This document shows, one piece after another, positions 43,317 to 51,746 of a stretch of DNA of 64,000 bases. The notes under the pieces were generated by a model, which saw only the letters and a list, made by a program, of their open reading frames with translations, searched no databases and was not told where the DNA came from. Source of the stretch: DASYKT01 sp963718105 (GTDB lineage: Bacteria; Acidobacteriota; Blastocatellia; Pyrinomonadales; Pyrinomonadaceae); NCBI GenBank assembly GCA_963718105.1, contig OY970352.1, positions 1,116,001 to 1,180,000 of the forward strand. Direction: 5' to 3'. Positions within the stretch are counted from its first letter, which is position 1; each line of letters opens with the position of its first letter. The position numbers and the translations under genes were made by a program.

Positions 43317-44249
43317 CTACATTCCCAGCACGTCGATCAGTTCCTGGACCGCGCCGGCTGATTTGTGCAGCGCGGAGCGTTCTTCGTTGGTGAGCGAGAT
43401 CTCGATGATCTGTTCGACGCCGTTTTTGCCGAGTTTGACCGGCACGCCGACGAAAAGATTATTGATGCCGTACTCGCCTTCGAGATAGACGGCGCAGGGA
43501 AGAATTTTCTTCTTGTCCTTCAAAATAGCTTCGGCCATTTCAACCGCGCCGAGCGACGGGGCGTAGTAGGCCGAGCCCGTTTTAAGAAGACCGACGATCT
43601 CGGCGCCGCCGTTAGCGGTGCGCTTGACGATCTCATCGAGCTTATCCTGAGGCAGCAGTTCGGTCACCGGGATGCCGGCGCAGTTTGAGAATCGGAGCAG
43701 AGGCACCATCGTGTCTCCGTGGCCGCCGAGCACAAAAGCCGTCACGTTTTCTACCGACACATTCAAGGCTTCGGCGAGGAAACAGCGCATGCGGGCCGAA
43801 TCGAGCACGCCGGCCATACCCATCACGCGATTTTTCGGGAAACCCGATCTTTTGAACGCCACCTGGGCCATGGCATCGAGCGGGTTAGAGACGATGATGA
43901 TGAAAGAGTTCGGCGAATATTTCGCCACCTGTTCGGACACATCGCCGACGATGCCAGCGTTGGTCTTGAGCAGGTCGTCGCGGCTCATACCCGGTTTGCG
44001 CGCCAAACCGGCGGTGATGATGACCACGTCGGAATCTTTTGTTTCTTCGTAACCATTTGAGCCGACAAGTTTTACGTCAAAGCCGTCGATCGGCGCAGCC
44101 TGCATCATGTCGAGCGATTTGCCTTGCGGCATGCCTTCCAGCAAATCAACTAAAACAACGTCCGCCAATTCTTTTGAGGCGATCCAATGAGCAGCCGTGG
44201 CGCCCACATTTCCCGCACCGACGACCGTGATCTTGTTTCTTCCAGCCAT
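43317..44249 (-). CDS. mdh: malate dehydrogenase (LDH-like type)
   Basis: Interconverts malate and oxaloacetate with NAD. The Rossmann glycine motif GAGNVGATAAHW, substrate-binding arginines in ITAGLARKPGMSRDDLL (the first Arg at the position deciding malate over lactate) and the catalytic His in GGHGDTMVPL are visible. 310 residues, typical of the tetrameric [LDH-like] malate dehydrogenases. It works with sdhCAB about 6 kb away. A 16-bp perfect inverted repeat lies upstream. Confidence 0.95.
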   Translation of the reverse strand: MAGRNKITVVGAGNVGATAAHWIASKELADVVLVDLLEGMPQGKSLDMMQAAPIDGFDVKLVGSNGYEETKDSDVVIITAGLARKPGMSRDDLLKTNAGIVGDVSEQVAKYSPNSFIIIVSNPLDAMAQVAFKRSGFPKNRVMGMAGVLDSARMRCFLAEALNVSVENVTAFVLGGHGDTMVPLLRFSNCAGIPVTELLPQDKLDEIVKRTANGGAEIVGLLKTGSAYYAPSLGAVEMAEAILKDKKKILPCAVYLEGEYGINNLFVGVPVKLGKNGVEQIIEISLTNEERSALHKSAGAVQELIDVLGM

Positions 44250-44346
44250 TTTTGATCCTTCCAGTTAGATAAATTTATGTAATAAGAATTGACTATTTTG
44301 TCATAAACCGCCGAAAACGGCAAAAAGAACGAAAAGTTTCAATTCC

Positions 44347-44390
44347 GTGTTTCACTGTTTCAGGCGTTCCAGAGTGAAACAGTGAAACAC
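44347..44390. repeat. 16-bp perfect inverted repeat upstream of mdh
   Basis: GTGTTTCACTGTTTCA (44347-44362) and complement (44375-44390), loop of 12. About 100 bases upstream of the mdh start codon, so it could be an operator or a leader hairpin. Confidence 0.7.
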
Positions 44391-44586
44391 TTTTGAAACA
44401 GAAATCTTAAAAATGATTGGCCATGAGCCAATATTCCCAAAACAGTGATTGATACGCCTTTTTAGATTCAAAGATCGTTCAGCCAGTTAAAGAAGACTGA
44501 ACCGGCTTTGCACATAAAGTCAAAAAAAGCTTAATTTTATTGGCGGCGTTAAGTCTTTAACAAGTAAAAAAATAAAATGGGCTAAA

Positions 44587-44702
44587 CCTGGGAGCGCAGG
44601 CATCTTGCCTGCAAGATCGCGAAGCGATCTAAAAATGTCTTTGATTTACGCCATTTAGCGCGAGCAAGTCGCGTTTGCAGGCAAGATGCCTGCGCTCCCA
44701 GG
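44587..44702. repeat. palindromic element, 26-bp perfect arms (GGGAGCG family)
   Basis: Arms at 44587-44612 and 44677-44702 are perfect complements, beginning CCTGGGAGCGCAGGCATC. Between them are GATCGCGAAGCGATCT and TTAGCGCGAGCAAGTCGCG, which are also kept at 51187-51300. The gap from 44703 to 44915 is AT-rich, with GGCAAAGCC-type repeat words but no gene. Confidence 0.9.
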
Positions 44703-44915
44703 TTAACCTCGTTTTTTTAACTCAACTTATAAATTAGAGTGTCTTTTGCCTATAAACTCCGAGACTTTTTCGACTTTACAGGCAAAGCCGACTGAACCAT
44801 CAAAATACAGGAAATGAGCGCGCGAATCGACACTGATTTTGCGGAAATTAAAGTCTTTTAGGAAGTTATCTCAACTTAATACGCTTAACAGTAAGCAGAT
44901 AACGATAAAAATATA

Positions 44916-44944
44916 TTGACAAACGATAAATCCTAATATAGGAT
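44916..44944 (+). promoter_or_regulatory. promoter and operator-like repeat of the DUF2975-XRE pair
   Basis: TTGACA (44916-44921), 17 bases, TAGGAT (44939-44944). The palindrome TCCTA-ATA-TAGGA (44931-44943) overlaps the -10 element, and AACGATAAA is repeated directly on both sides of the -35 element. This suggests repression by the XRE protein encoded downstream. Confidence 0.6.
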
Positions 44945-44972
44945 CGCAATAAACCATCAATAAAGATCAACT

Positions 44973-45455
44973 ATGAAACGAGGCTCAACAATCTTCCTTC
45001 AGATAGTAATTTTACTTCTCGGTGCAGGCGTCCTTGCTTTCTTGCTTTTGATACCCCAGGTCGAGGGCAGGAACGTGAACGCCACGCAATTTGAGATATA
45101 TTTCAAGGACCCGTTTTTGGCGTATATATACCTCTCCTTCGTCCCGTTTTTTGTCGGTCTTTACCAGGGATTCAAGATATTAGGGTATGCCAGGCGAAAT
45201 GAGATCTTTTTCCCGCGTTCAGTGCGAGCTTTGCGGATCATCAAGTATTGCGCATTAATTACGGCGATCTTTATTCTCGGGGCCGAAGGCTATTTATTTA
45301 TATTCATAAGTGGGACGGATGACATCGCCGGTGGAGTAATGATGGGTGTCTTCGTTATTTTGGCGTGTGCTGTCATCGGCACTGCCGCCGCAGTGTTTGA
45401 GCGGATCTTACAAAATGCCGTGGATATAAAATCTGAGAATGATCTGACTGTCTAG
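44973..45455 (+). CDS. DUF2975 membrane protein
   Basis: 160 residues with four membrane helices (about 7-27, 45-65, 92-112, 121-142), matching the DUF2975 family in size and in the pattern of a KILGYARRNEIF segment between helices two and three. Members are almost always followed by a small XRE regulator, as here (7 bases between the genes). No enzymatic role is known. Confidence 0.8.
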   Translation: MKRGSTIFLQIVILLLGAGVLAFLLLIPQVEGRNVNATQFEIYFKDPFLAYIYLSFVPFFVGLYQGFKILGYARRNEIFFPRSVRALRIIKYCALITAIFILGAEGYLFIFISGTDDIAGGVMMGVFVILACAVIGTAAAVFERILQNAVDIKSENDLTV

Positions 45456-45462
45456 AGACATA

Positions 45463-45666
45463 ATGGCAATCATCATTAACATCGACGTCATGTTGGCAAA
45501 AAGGAAAATGAGCGTTACGGAGCTCGCCGACAAAGTCGGTATTACGATGGCTAATATCTCCGTGTTGAAGAATGGCAAAGCAAAAGCAATTCGGCTATCA
45601 ACATTGGAGGCGATCTGTAGAGCTTTAGAATGTCAGCCTGGAGATATTTTGGAATATGAGGAGTAG
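45463..45666 (+). CDS. XRE/Cro-type transcriptional regulator (YozG-like)
   Basis: 67 residues, a single helix-turn-helix domain: MSVTELADKVGITMANISVLKNG with recognition helix ANISVLKNGKAKAI and RLSTLEAICRALECQPGDIL, the signature of the small YozG-like proteins. It probably autoregulates the two-gene unit through the palindrome at 44931-44943. No effector domain is present. Confidence 0.88.
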   Translation: MAIIINIDVMLAKRKMSVTELADKVGITMANISVLKNGKAKAIRLSTLEAICRALECQPGDILEYEE

Positions 45667-46034
45667 CAAAAAGGGCCCGTGGGCGAAAGCCCAAGGTCAG
45701 GTCAAGGGACGACAGGACCATCCCGCGCTCCTACCGGAGCTCACAAATACCATTAACTTAATTCCGTGGGCTTTCGCCCACGGCTAATATCCCCAAGACT
45801 TCCGGGCTTTCAGAAACCCGGTTACTAACCCAAGTTTCGCAACCATCCTGCTTTTTCGCCTACCTGCGCCGCGGTTTTACCAAGCGCGCTTAATGCTTCA
45901 GCCTCGTGTAGTTTAATTTTTTCTTAAAAAACATTTTCTCCTGATACCTTTTTTGATCTTCCTACGCTTTACCTGTCATAGAGCCCTTTTAAGGGCAGAG
46001 AAATTCATAATCTTTTCATAATCAGGAGACAGTC
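45667..46034. other. gene-free stretch with paired hairpins
   Basis: CCGTGGGCGAAAGCCC at 45677-45692 is complementary to 45768-45783, and the second arm is itself a hairpin (CCGTGGGCTTTCGCCCACGG, 45764-45783). A similar hairpin occurs at 24393-24413. An AGGAG ribosome-binding site stands before 46035. No gene seen. Confidence 0.5.
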
Positions 46035-47918
46035 ATGAACGTAAGAAGAGCACTTATATTTGTTATCCTCGCTTTGGTTTTGACGGTCAGCGCTTTTGGA
46101 CAGACCTCATCATTTAACTACCAGGGGCGGCTGGACGATCAAGGTTCGGCAGCTAATGGCTCATATCTTTTGCAGGTCAAACTTTACGATGCCGCGGGCG
46201 GCGGCAACCAGGCCGGCCCAACCTTGAACGACGTTCCGGTGACCGTCACGAACGGCGTTTTTTCCGTCGATCTGGATTTTGGCGCAGCAGCTTTTAACGG
46301 CGGGTTGAGATTTTTAGAGGTCAGCGTTCGCAAAACAGCGGGCGATCCCTACACGCTTTTGACCCCGCGGCAGAAAATAAATTCTTCGCCTTATTCGACC
46401 CGAGCGGCTGTTGCCAACTCGGCCGACAGCTTTAACGGAAACCTTTCCGGCGATGTTTCCGGCACCCAGGGTGCCACAACTGTGAACAAAGTCGCCGGAC
46501 TGACCGCTGCAAGTATCGCGGAGGCGACCATCGACGTTCAGAATGCTTCACCGTCGAACATGGCAGGCACTCTGGTGAAAAGAGACGCTACCGGCAAGAT
46601 CCACGTCGGCAGCGTTACCTTTAGCGATGGTACTACTTTGAGTACGGCGAATGCCGGCGGCGGGGCGATCACCGGTAATGCAGCAGTGACGGCGATCAAC
46701 GACGCTTCGACCACTGTCAAGATAAACGATGATCGTTTAGCCAATTCTTATCTGAAATTCGTTCCCGGCGCGGAACAGCTTTCGGTGGGCGATGCGAACG
46801 GCACCGCCCCGATGGTCAATCTGCGCGGCGGCAGCACCTGCTGCAGCGGCCCGGGCGGACATACCCCGGCCTGGTTCAAGGTTTTCCAAAACGGCAGTTT
46901 TGTTGCCACCGGAAACCTGGGTATCGGCGTTTCGCCGTGGCAGGGCAAGGGCTATCGCACGTCGTGGGACAGCTACAAAGGCGCGTTTCGCTCCGGCTAT
47001 GCCGACAACGAATGGGATGATGCCAACGTCGGATTCTTCTCATGGGCGGGCGGCAGCAATTCGACGGCGATCGGCCTCTATGCACTCGCGTTCGGCGACA
47101 CCAACTCCGCCGAAAGCACGTCAAGCATCGTGTTTGGCAGCGGCAACCAGGTTAAAGGCGCGGCAGGATTTTCAACCGGTGCGGGCAACCGTGTTTGCGA
47201 TACATACGGCGTAGCGCTCGGCAACAATGCAAAGTCCGGCGGGCCGTTGATCAACGGCAGATGCGATCCGGAAACTTTTAACCTGCGCGGACTGGCGGCG
47301 GTCGCGATCGGTTACAACGTAACGGCCGATCAGGACCACTCCACAGCGATGGGTAAATTCGCTTCGAACAACGGTTTCCAGGGGACCTTTATCTGGAGCG
47401 ACGGTTCGGCCCAGGCTTCAGCCGATACTTTCAGAAACACCGCCAACAACGAATTTGCGGCGCGCGCCACGGGCGGTTTTCGTTTCCGCACAAATTTGAC
47501 GGGAACCACGGGCTGTAATCTGCCGGCCGGTTCGGGCGTGTTCAACTGCACCTCGAGCAAACTGACGAAAGAGAACTTTACGAAAGAAGACAGCGTGCTT
47601 TCGCGGCTGCGCAAGGTCCCGGTGACCTCGTGGAATTACATTTCCGAAGGCCGGCAGGTCCGTCACCTGGGGCCGATGGCGGAAGACTTTTTTGAACAAT
47701 TCAAGCTCGGAACCGGCAACACCTCGATCGGTGTGCAGGACCTCGCCGGGGTGAGCCTCGCCGCGGTCAAGGAACTCGACGACCAACTGCAGCAGAAGAA
47801 TGCCGAGATCGAAAAGCTGCAGAGCGAAGTGAAACAACTGCGCGCTAACCAGTCTGAACTGGAGAAGCGTCTGCAGACGATCGAACTAGCGATGACCAAA
47901 GAAAATAAACAGCAGTAG
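46035..47918 (+). CDS. secreted fibre-like protein with S74-type chaperone region
   Basis: 627 residues. A signal peptide (about 1-22, VSAFGQ) is followed by a carbohydrate- or adhesin-like N-terminal module (FNYQGRLDDQG...), a Gly/Asn/Thr/Ala-rich middle, and head-type repeats of the YadA kind (about 335-460) with motifs STAIGLYALAFGD, STAMGKFASN and VAIGYNVTAD. Near the C-terminus SSKLTKENF...VTSWNY and GPMAEDFFEQF match the intramolecular chaperone (peptidase S74) region, followed by a coiled coil (about 575-620). Such proteins trimerise and may self-cleave. AGGAG precedes the ATG. The FG-GAP gene follows 30 bases later. Confidence 0.8.
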   Translation: MNVRRALIFVILALVLTVSAFGQTSSFNYQGRLDDQGSAANGSYLLQVKLYDAAGGGNQAGPTLNDVPVTVTNGVFSVDLDFGAAAFNGGLRFLEVSVRKTAGDPYTLLTPRQKINSSPYSTRAAVANSADSFNGNLSGDVSGTQGATTVNKVAGLTAASIAEATIDVQNASPSNMAGTLVKRDATGKIHVGSVTFSDGTTLSTANAGGGAITGNAAVTAINDASTTVKINDDRLANSYLKFVPGAEQLSVGDANGTAPMVNLRGGSTCCSGPGGHTPAWFKVFQNGSFVATGNLGIGVSPWQGKGYRTSWDSYKGAFRSGYADNEWDDANVGFFSWAGGSNSTAIGLYALAFGDTNSAESTSSIVFGSGNQVKGAAGFSTGAGNRVCDTYGVALGNNAKSGGPLINGRCDPETFNLRGLAAVAIGYNVTADQDHSTAMGKFASNNGFQGTFIWSDGSAQASADTFRNTANNEFAARATGGFRFRTNLTGTTGCNLPAGSGVFNCTSSKLTKENFTKEDSVLSRLRKVPVTSWNYISEGRQVRHLGPMAEDFFEQFKLGTGNTSIGVQDLAGVSLAAVKELDDQLQQKNAEIEKLQSEVKQLRANQSELEKRLQTIELAMTKENKQQ

Positions 47919-47948
47919 TTTTCTAAAACTCAAAGGAGGAAATTAATC

Positions 47949-49040
47949 ATGAAAAAAGAAAACTTACTCGCTATATTGATCCTGCCAGTGATGGTGCTCG
48001 CGCAAGCGGCACTGTCATTCGGACAGAAAAGCAGAGACACGGTCGAGAGCGGCGAACCTTTTTCTATCAAGCAATCCGTCATCGCCGGCGGCGGAGGCAC
48101 GGCCCAGGGCGGTTCGTATCAGCTTAACTCCACGATCGGCCAGGCAGTTGCCGGAGCGAAAATGGAAGGTTTTAATTATAAGATCGCCGGCGGATTTTGG
48201 GCCGGCACGGCGGCCACGGTTGTTCACCGCACGCGGTTTGATTTTGACGGCGACGGCAAGGCCGACCAGTCGGTGTTTCGCCCGAACGAAGGGAACTGGT
48301 ATCTGCTTCGCTCGCAGCAGGGCTCGACGGGCTTTAACTTCGGACTGGCAAACGATCTGCTGGTGCCGGCGGATTACGACGGCGACGGCAAAACGGACGT
48401 CGCGGTGTATCGTAACGGTATCTGGTTCATCGTGCTTAGCTCGAACGGCGCTGTCAGCGGCGGCCAATTCGGGTTGGCGGGTGACATTGCTGCGCCGGGT
48501 GATTATGACGGCGACGGTAAGGACGACCGTGCGGTGTTTCGCCCTTCGAGCGGTGATTGGTATGTGTTGTACGCCAATAACACTTATGCCATTACGCATT
48601 TCGGTTTAAGCGGCGACAAGCCGGTCGTGGCGGATTACGACGGTGACGGCAAAACGGACATCGCGCTTTTTCGCCCGGCGGACGGCAACTGGCACATTCA
48701 ACGCTCCAGCCTGGGATACACGGTTGCCAACTTCGGAGTGGCGGCGGATAAACCGGTCACGGGTGATTTTGACGGCGACGGCAAAGCCGACCTGACGATC
48801 TTTCGCCCGTCGCAGGGAAGCTGGTATTCGTATCGCTCGACCCAGGGGTTTTTCGGTGTCAATTTCGGATTGGCGGCGGATATTCCGGTGGCGGCCGATT
48901 ACGACGGTGACGGGAAAATGGACATCGCAGTCTATCGCGCCGGCGCGTGGTACAAAGTCAGCAGCTTGAACGGACAGGTGCAGATCATTAACTATGGCCT
49001 GGCAGGCGACAGGCCGGTTCCGGCGGCGTTCGTGCAATAG
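47949..49040 (+). CDS. secreted FG-GAP/VCBS repeat protein
   Basis: 363 residues. A signal peptide (to about 26, ALSFGQ) is followed by a short N-terminal region, and then six calcium-binding units with DxDGDGKxD (DFDGDGKAD, DYDGDGKTD, DYDGDGKDD, DYDGDGKTD, DFDGDGKAD, DYDGDGKMD) spaced about 45 residues apart. These form an integrin-like beta propeller. The protein is probably on the surface or secreted, and paired with the S74-type protein. AAAGGAGG lies upstream. The repeats are similar enough to permit recombination. Confidence 0.85.
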   Translation: MKKENLLAILILPVMVLAQAALSFGQKSRDTVESGEPFSIKQSVIAGGGGTAQGGSYQLNSTIGQAVAGAKMEGFNYKIAGGFWAGTAATVVHRTRFDFDGDGKADQSVFRPNEGNWYLLRSQQGSTGFNFGLANDLLVPADYDGDGKTDVAVYRNGIWFIVLSSNGAVSGGQFGLAGDIAAPGDYDGDGKDDRAVFRPSSGDWYVLYANNTYAITHFGLSGDKPVVADYDGDGKTDIALFRPADGNWHIQRSSLGYTVANFGVAADKPVTGDFDGDGKADLTIFRPSQGSWYSYRSTQGFFGVNFGLAADIPVAADYDGDGKMDIAVYRAGAWYKVSSLNGQVQIINYGLAGDRPVPAAFVQ

Positions 49041-49044
49041 CGAC

Positions 49045-49139
49045 ATGGAGCGCGGGCATCCCTGTCCGCAACGAATGCCTTGGCATTCGAAGAACTTAGG
49101 CTGCAAGCAGCCTTTGCGGGCAAGATGCCCGCGCTCCAT
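49045..49139. repeat. GGAGCGCGGGC palindromic element
   Basis: Starts ATGGAGCGCGGGCATCCC and ends GGGCAAGATGCCCGCGCTCCAT, with AATGCCTTGGCATT and GGCTGCAAGCAGCC hairpins inside. Tail-type fragments (GAATAAATTCGGCGCTCC and variants) follow at 49163-49215. Confidence 0.75.
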
Positions 49140-49234
49140 ATTTCGAACGCTGCGCGATATTTGCCGAATAAATTCGGCGCTCCAATTCGGCGCTTCAATC
49201 GGCGCTCCAATTCAGCGTTGCGTAAACAAAGAAA

Positions 49235-49268
49235 AGCCTTGTTGCGCTCTCCCCTTCGCAACAAGGCT
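49235..49268 (-). terminator. intrinsic terminator of the minus-strand gene 49335-50033
   Basis: 12-pair perfect stem AGCCTTGTTGCG / CGCAACAAGGCT with a loop of ten; on the minus strand it is followed by TTTCTTTGTTTAC. It is about 65 bases beyond the stop codon. Confidence 0.75.
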
Positions 49269-49334
49269 TCTCTTCATGGTCGCAATCAGCCCTCTCGCTA
49301 CGACCAAACTTAAACTTAAAATTTTCAAAAATCC

Positions 49335-50033
49335 TCAATAATCCATGACGGGCAAGGTCACGCTTTGTCTGAGCACGACGGAAAGCTGCGCATCTGTTTT
49401 GATAACGGCTTCTTCGCCTTTTCGTAAATACGAAGCCAGTGCACCGGCTCCTGCGCCGAGCGCTCCACCGATAACCGCGCCGCCGCTGCCCTTTGCCAAT
49501 CCGCCTACGAGCGCTCCGGCCCCGGCGCCGCCCGCAATAAACCCGACGCTTGTCGTGGGCGAGCCCGCGGTTCCGTCGATGTCACCGGTGTCGATATCGG
49601 CGTCAGTATCGGCCGGGTCATTTTCTTCACCCGCGCCCAGTTCACCGGCGATCTTTCGCGTGGTGCCGTCCTTGAGCTTCAGCGTTTCAAAACTTATGTT
49701 TATGAACCCGGCGCCACCGCCGCGTTTCGCATGCCCGACCTTGACCACGCGTCCTTCGATCACCGTGCCCGCCGGGATCACTTCCACGCTGCGGACAATG
49801 ACCGGAGCGGCCACGGTGGTGGTAAAAGTATCGTTCACGCTGGCCGAGCGTGAGGTGATGCCGTTGTCCATTTTGACCCGGATCACCGTTCCAGCCGGCA
49901 GTATGTAGGGGCTGCCGTCGCCCGCCGGTTTTAACTGCGGCGTTTGGGGCGTCTGTGACGGGGCTGACAAATTTACAAAGAACAAAATAGAAAGCAGGGT
50001 AGTTATCTTGACCGGTACGGTTAAAGATCTCAT
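49335..50033 (-). CDS. secreted Gly/Ala-rich protein, unknown function
   Basis: About 232 residues. A signal peptide (ILFFVNLSAPSQ) precedes a beta-rich domain (about 55-145: VRVKMDNGITSRSASVND and VIPAGTVIEGRVVKV, similar in feel to a pilus- or TrbI-like barrel domain) and a hydrophobic Gly/Ala-rich segment (about 175-215, GGAGAGALVGGL...ALGAGAGALASYL) like a glycine-zipper. It probably sits in or against the outer membrane. The start is the ATG at 50033, because GGGAGG lies four bases upstream; the longer frame to 50093 lacks this. Confidence 0.7.
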   Translation of the reverse strand: MRSLTVPVKITTLLSILFFVNLSAPSQTPQTPQLKPAGDGSPYILPAGTVIRVKMDNGITSRSASVNDTFTTTVAAPVIVRSVEVIPAGTVIEGRVVKVGHAKRGGGAGFINISFETLKLKDGTTRKIAGELGAGEENDPADTDADIDTGDIDGTAGSPTTSVGFIAGGAGAGALVGGLAKGSGGAVIGGALGAGAGALASYLRKGEEAVIKTDAQLSVVLRQSVTLPVMDY

Positions 50034-50235
50034 ATGACCTCCCACCTTCACGGATGCTTGATCCGCGAAGATTAATAGCAAAGTGTGTGCCACTTGGCCT
50101 GGTTTGTTGAAAGATGGCTTAACTGCTTAAGTTTAACGGGATTTTAGCTGAAAAACGCGGAATTGCCAAGAAAATTCAAGAAATACAAGGGGTTACGAAA
50201 TCGGGTAATTTTGCGTTGTGGGTATACGATTTGGT

Positions 50236-50380
50236 GGAGGGAAAGGAAAGGAGGGAAATTGAAGGAAGGGAAGGAAATTAGGAAGGGAAGAAAGAAAGGG
50301 AAAGGAAGGAATCAGGAAAAAAGGAATTTCCTTATCTTTTTTAATTTCCCCATTTCCTCACTTCCCTCCTTTCCTTCCAA
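50236..50380. repeat. homopurine tract facing its own homopyrimidine tract
   Basis: About 90 bases of nearly pure G/A on the plus strand (GGAGGGAAAGGAAAGG...) followed by about 50 bases of T/C (TTTCC CCATTTCCTCACTTCCC...), the imperfect complement. It can form a hairpin or triplex. It ends exactly at the stop codon of the convergent gene. No gene is seen in the gap from 50034. Confidence 0.7.
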
Positions 50381-50971
50381 TTATTGCAGGATAGGGTGCC
50401 CGCCGCCTTTGCTGTGGTCGGCCGTGGCGGTATAACGCCGGCGGTCGTTGTGATAGAGAACAAGATGCTCGCCTTCGTAGCGCACCACTTCGGAGATACG
50501 GTTAAGTTCTTTGGAATGCTCGGCGATGAGAAACGCGCAGGGTTCGTTGGAAACGACCATCCCGGCGGCGTAAATATAACCGCCTTTGTCATAGATGCTG
50601 CCCGCATATTGGCCGGCATTTACCGCGATGTCCGGGGAATAGCCGCCGTCGCTGTTTTGCGTTCGGTCGGCGCGTGCAATAAAGATGCTGTAATCGGAAT
50701 AATTGAGCCGTTTGGAATATCCGTTTTTGCGGGCGGCCGCAAACAGGTCTGTGAGGCCCCTATCGACGGCGGCTAAAACAGCGGCCGAAGGCCTGTTCAC
50801 ACCGTAGACGTTTGCTCCGCGCTGGGTCCGGACGGAAAACGCGAACCGGTCGCCGGAAATGCGTTGGGCCGCAGCCAAAACCCCGCGGTTTTGCGCGTCA
50901 GCGCTTTGCATCGATGACAGAATTACCAGTAAAAGTATCGCCGTTTGAGTAAAAAAGCCGTATTTTTTCAT
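50381..50971 (-). CDS. secreted protein of unknown function
   Basis: About 196 residues. A signal peptide (TQTAILLLVILSSMQSADAQ) is followed by one compact domain without a recognised family; its most regular part is GYSPDIAVNAGQYAGSIYDK and EPCAFLIAEHSKELN. The single Cys is in EPCAF. GGGAGG just upstream supports the ATG at 50971 over the longer frame to 51025. No obvious partner; neighbours are two other secreted or stress proteins. Confidence 0.6.
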   Translation of the reverse strand: MKKYGFFTQTAILLLVILSSMQSADAQNRGVLAAAQRISGDRFAFSVRTQRGANVYGVNRPSAAVLAAVDRGLTDLFAAARKNGYSKRLNYSDYSIFIARADRTQNSDGGYSPDIAVNAGQYAGSIYDKGGYIYAAGMVVSNEPCAFLIAEHSKELNRISEVVRYEGEHLVLYHNDRRRYTATADHSKGGGHPILQ

Positions 50972-51064
50972 AAACCCTCCCGAGTAGACCAAATTAAAGC
51001 AAACGCAATCTGCGTTCCAAAGCAAAGCGGCATTGCCGGTAAATGAAACTGAATGATTGTCGTA

Positions 51065-51102
51065 ATGAGGTCAGAACCGGGAACGCAGTGACCGGGTGGT
51101 TT
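51065..51102. repeat. short member of the GAGGTCAGAAC family
   Basis: ATGAGGTCAGAACCGGGAACG then GTGACCGGGTGGTTTT; the GC-rich centre of the long form is missing. Confidence 0.65.
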
Positions 51103-51186
51103 TTGATGATTAACTATGGCTTTGCCTCTAAAATCGCCCATAAACTGCTAATATTTATAGAGTTGATAGTTAATGATTCAGCAAAT

Positions 51187-51300
51187 CTGGGAGCGCCGGT
51201 GTCCCGCCGGCAAGATCGCGCAGCGATCTGAAAAGCCTTTAATTTTATGTGAGTTAGCGCGAACAAGTCGCGCTTGCCGGCGGGACACCGGCGCTCCCAG
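51187..51300. repeat. palindromic element, 28-bp perfect arms (GGGAGCG family)
   Basis: CTGGGAGCGCCGGTGTCCCG... (51187-51214) and its perfect complement (51273-51300). The centre has GATCGCGCAGCGATCT and TTAGCGCGAACAAGTCGCG as at 44587-44702, but the arms differ between the copies in both halves, so pairing is maintained. The rest of the gap to 51560 is AT-rich with GGCTTTGCC/TATAAAG words. Confidence 0.9.
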
Positions 51301-51562
51301 TAAAGCCGAATATTTACCGACAAACTTGTTTTGCCCATAAACTCCATGACTTCTTCGGCTTTATAGGCAAAGCCATTAACTATTAATAGCTTTGCCTATA
51401 AAGTCACGATACGCCACGAATGTCACAAATAACACGAACAGGAAATAATTTAATTCGTGTTATTTGTGTAATTAGCGGCGAATAAAAATCCTGTGGTCTT
51501 ACATATTAAAATGAGAAAACCAACTTTATAGGTAAAGCCGTTCACCGTTATAAATTAATAAG

Positions 51563-51649
51563 AACCCGGTCACTCTCCCACCACCCCGTCAGCCGAAGCG
51601 GCTGCCACCCCTCCTCGGGCAGGAGGGGAGCCTCCCGGTTCTGACCTCG
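51563..51649. repeat. long member of the GAGGTCAGAAC family (reverse orientation)
   Basis: AACCCGGTCACTCTCCC...GGGAGCCTCCCGGTTCTGACCTC, the reverse complement of 15904-15996 apart from a few bases. Full-length copies therefore stand 35 kb apart in opposite orientation. Confidence 0.8.
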
Positions 51650-51746
51650 TTACCTGTTAAGTATAACCGCAAAACCCACCGCCTGAAGGCGGGACTCAAA
51701 ACGTAAAAAGTTTATAATTAAATTCAGATAGAGGAGGATGAACAAA

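Noticed and set aside
50163..50435. A 90-codon frame across the purine tract
   Set aside because: Its product is a low-complexity Lys/Gly/Glu run caused by the tract itself.
51043..51231. A 62-codon frame through two palindromic elements
   Set aside because: It spans two repeats and contains no plausible protein.
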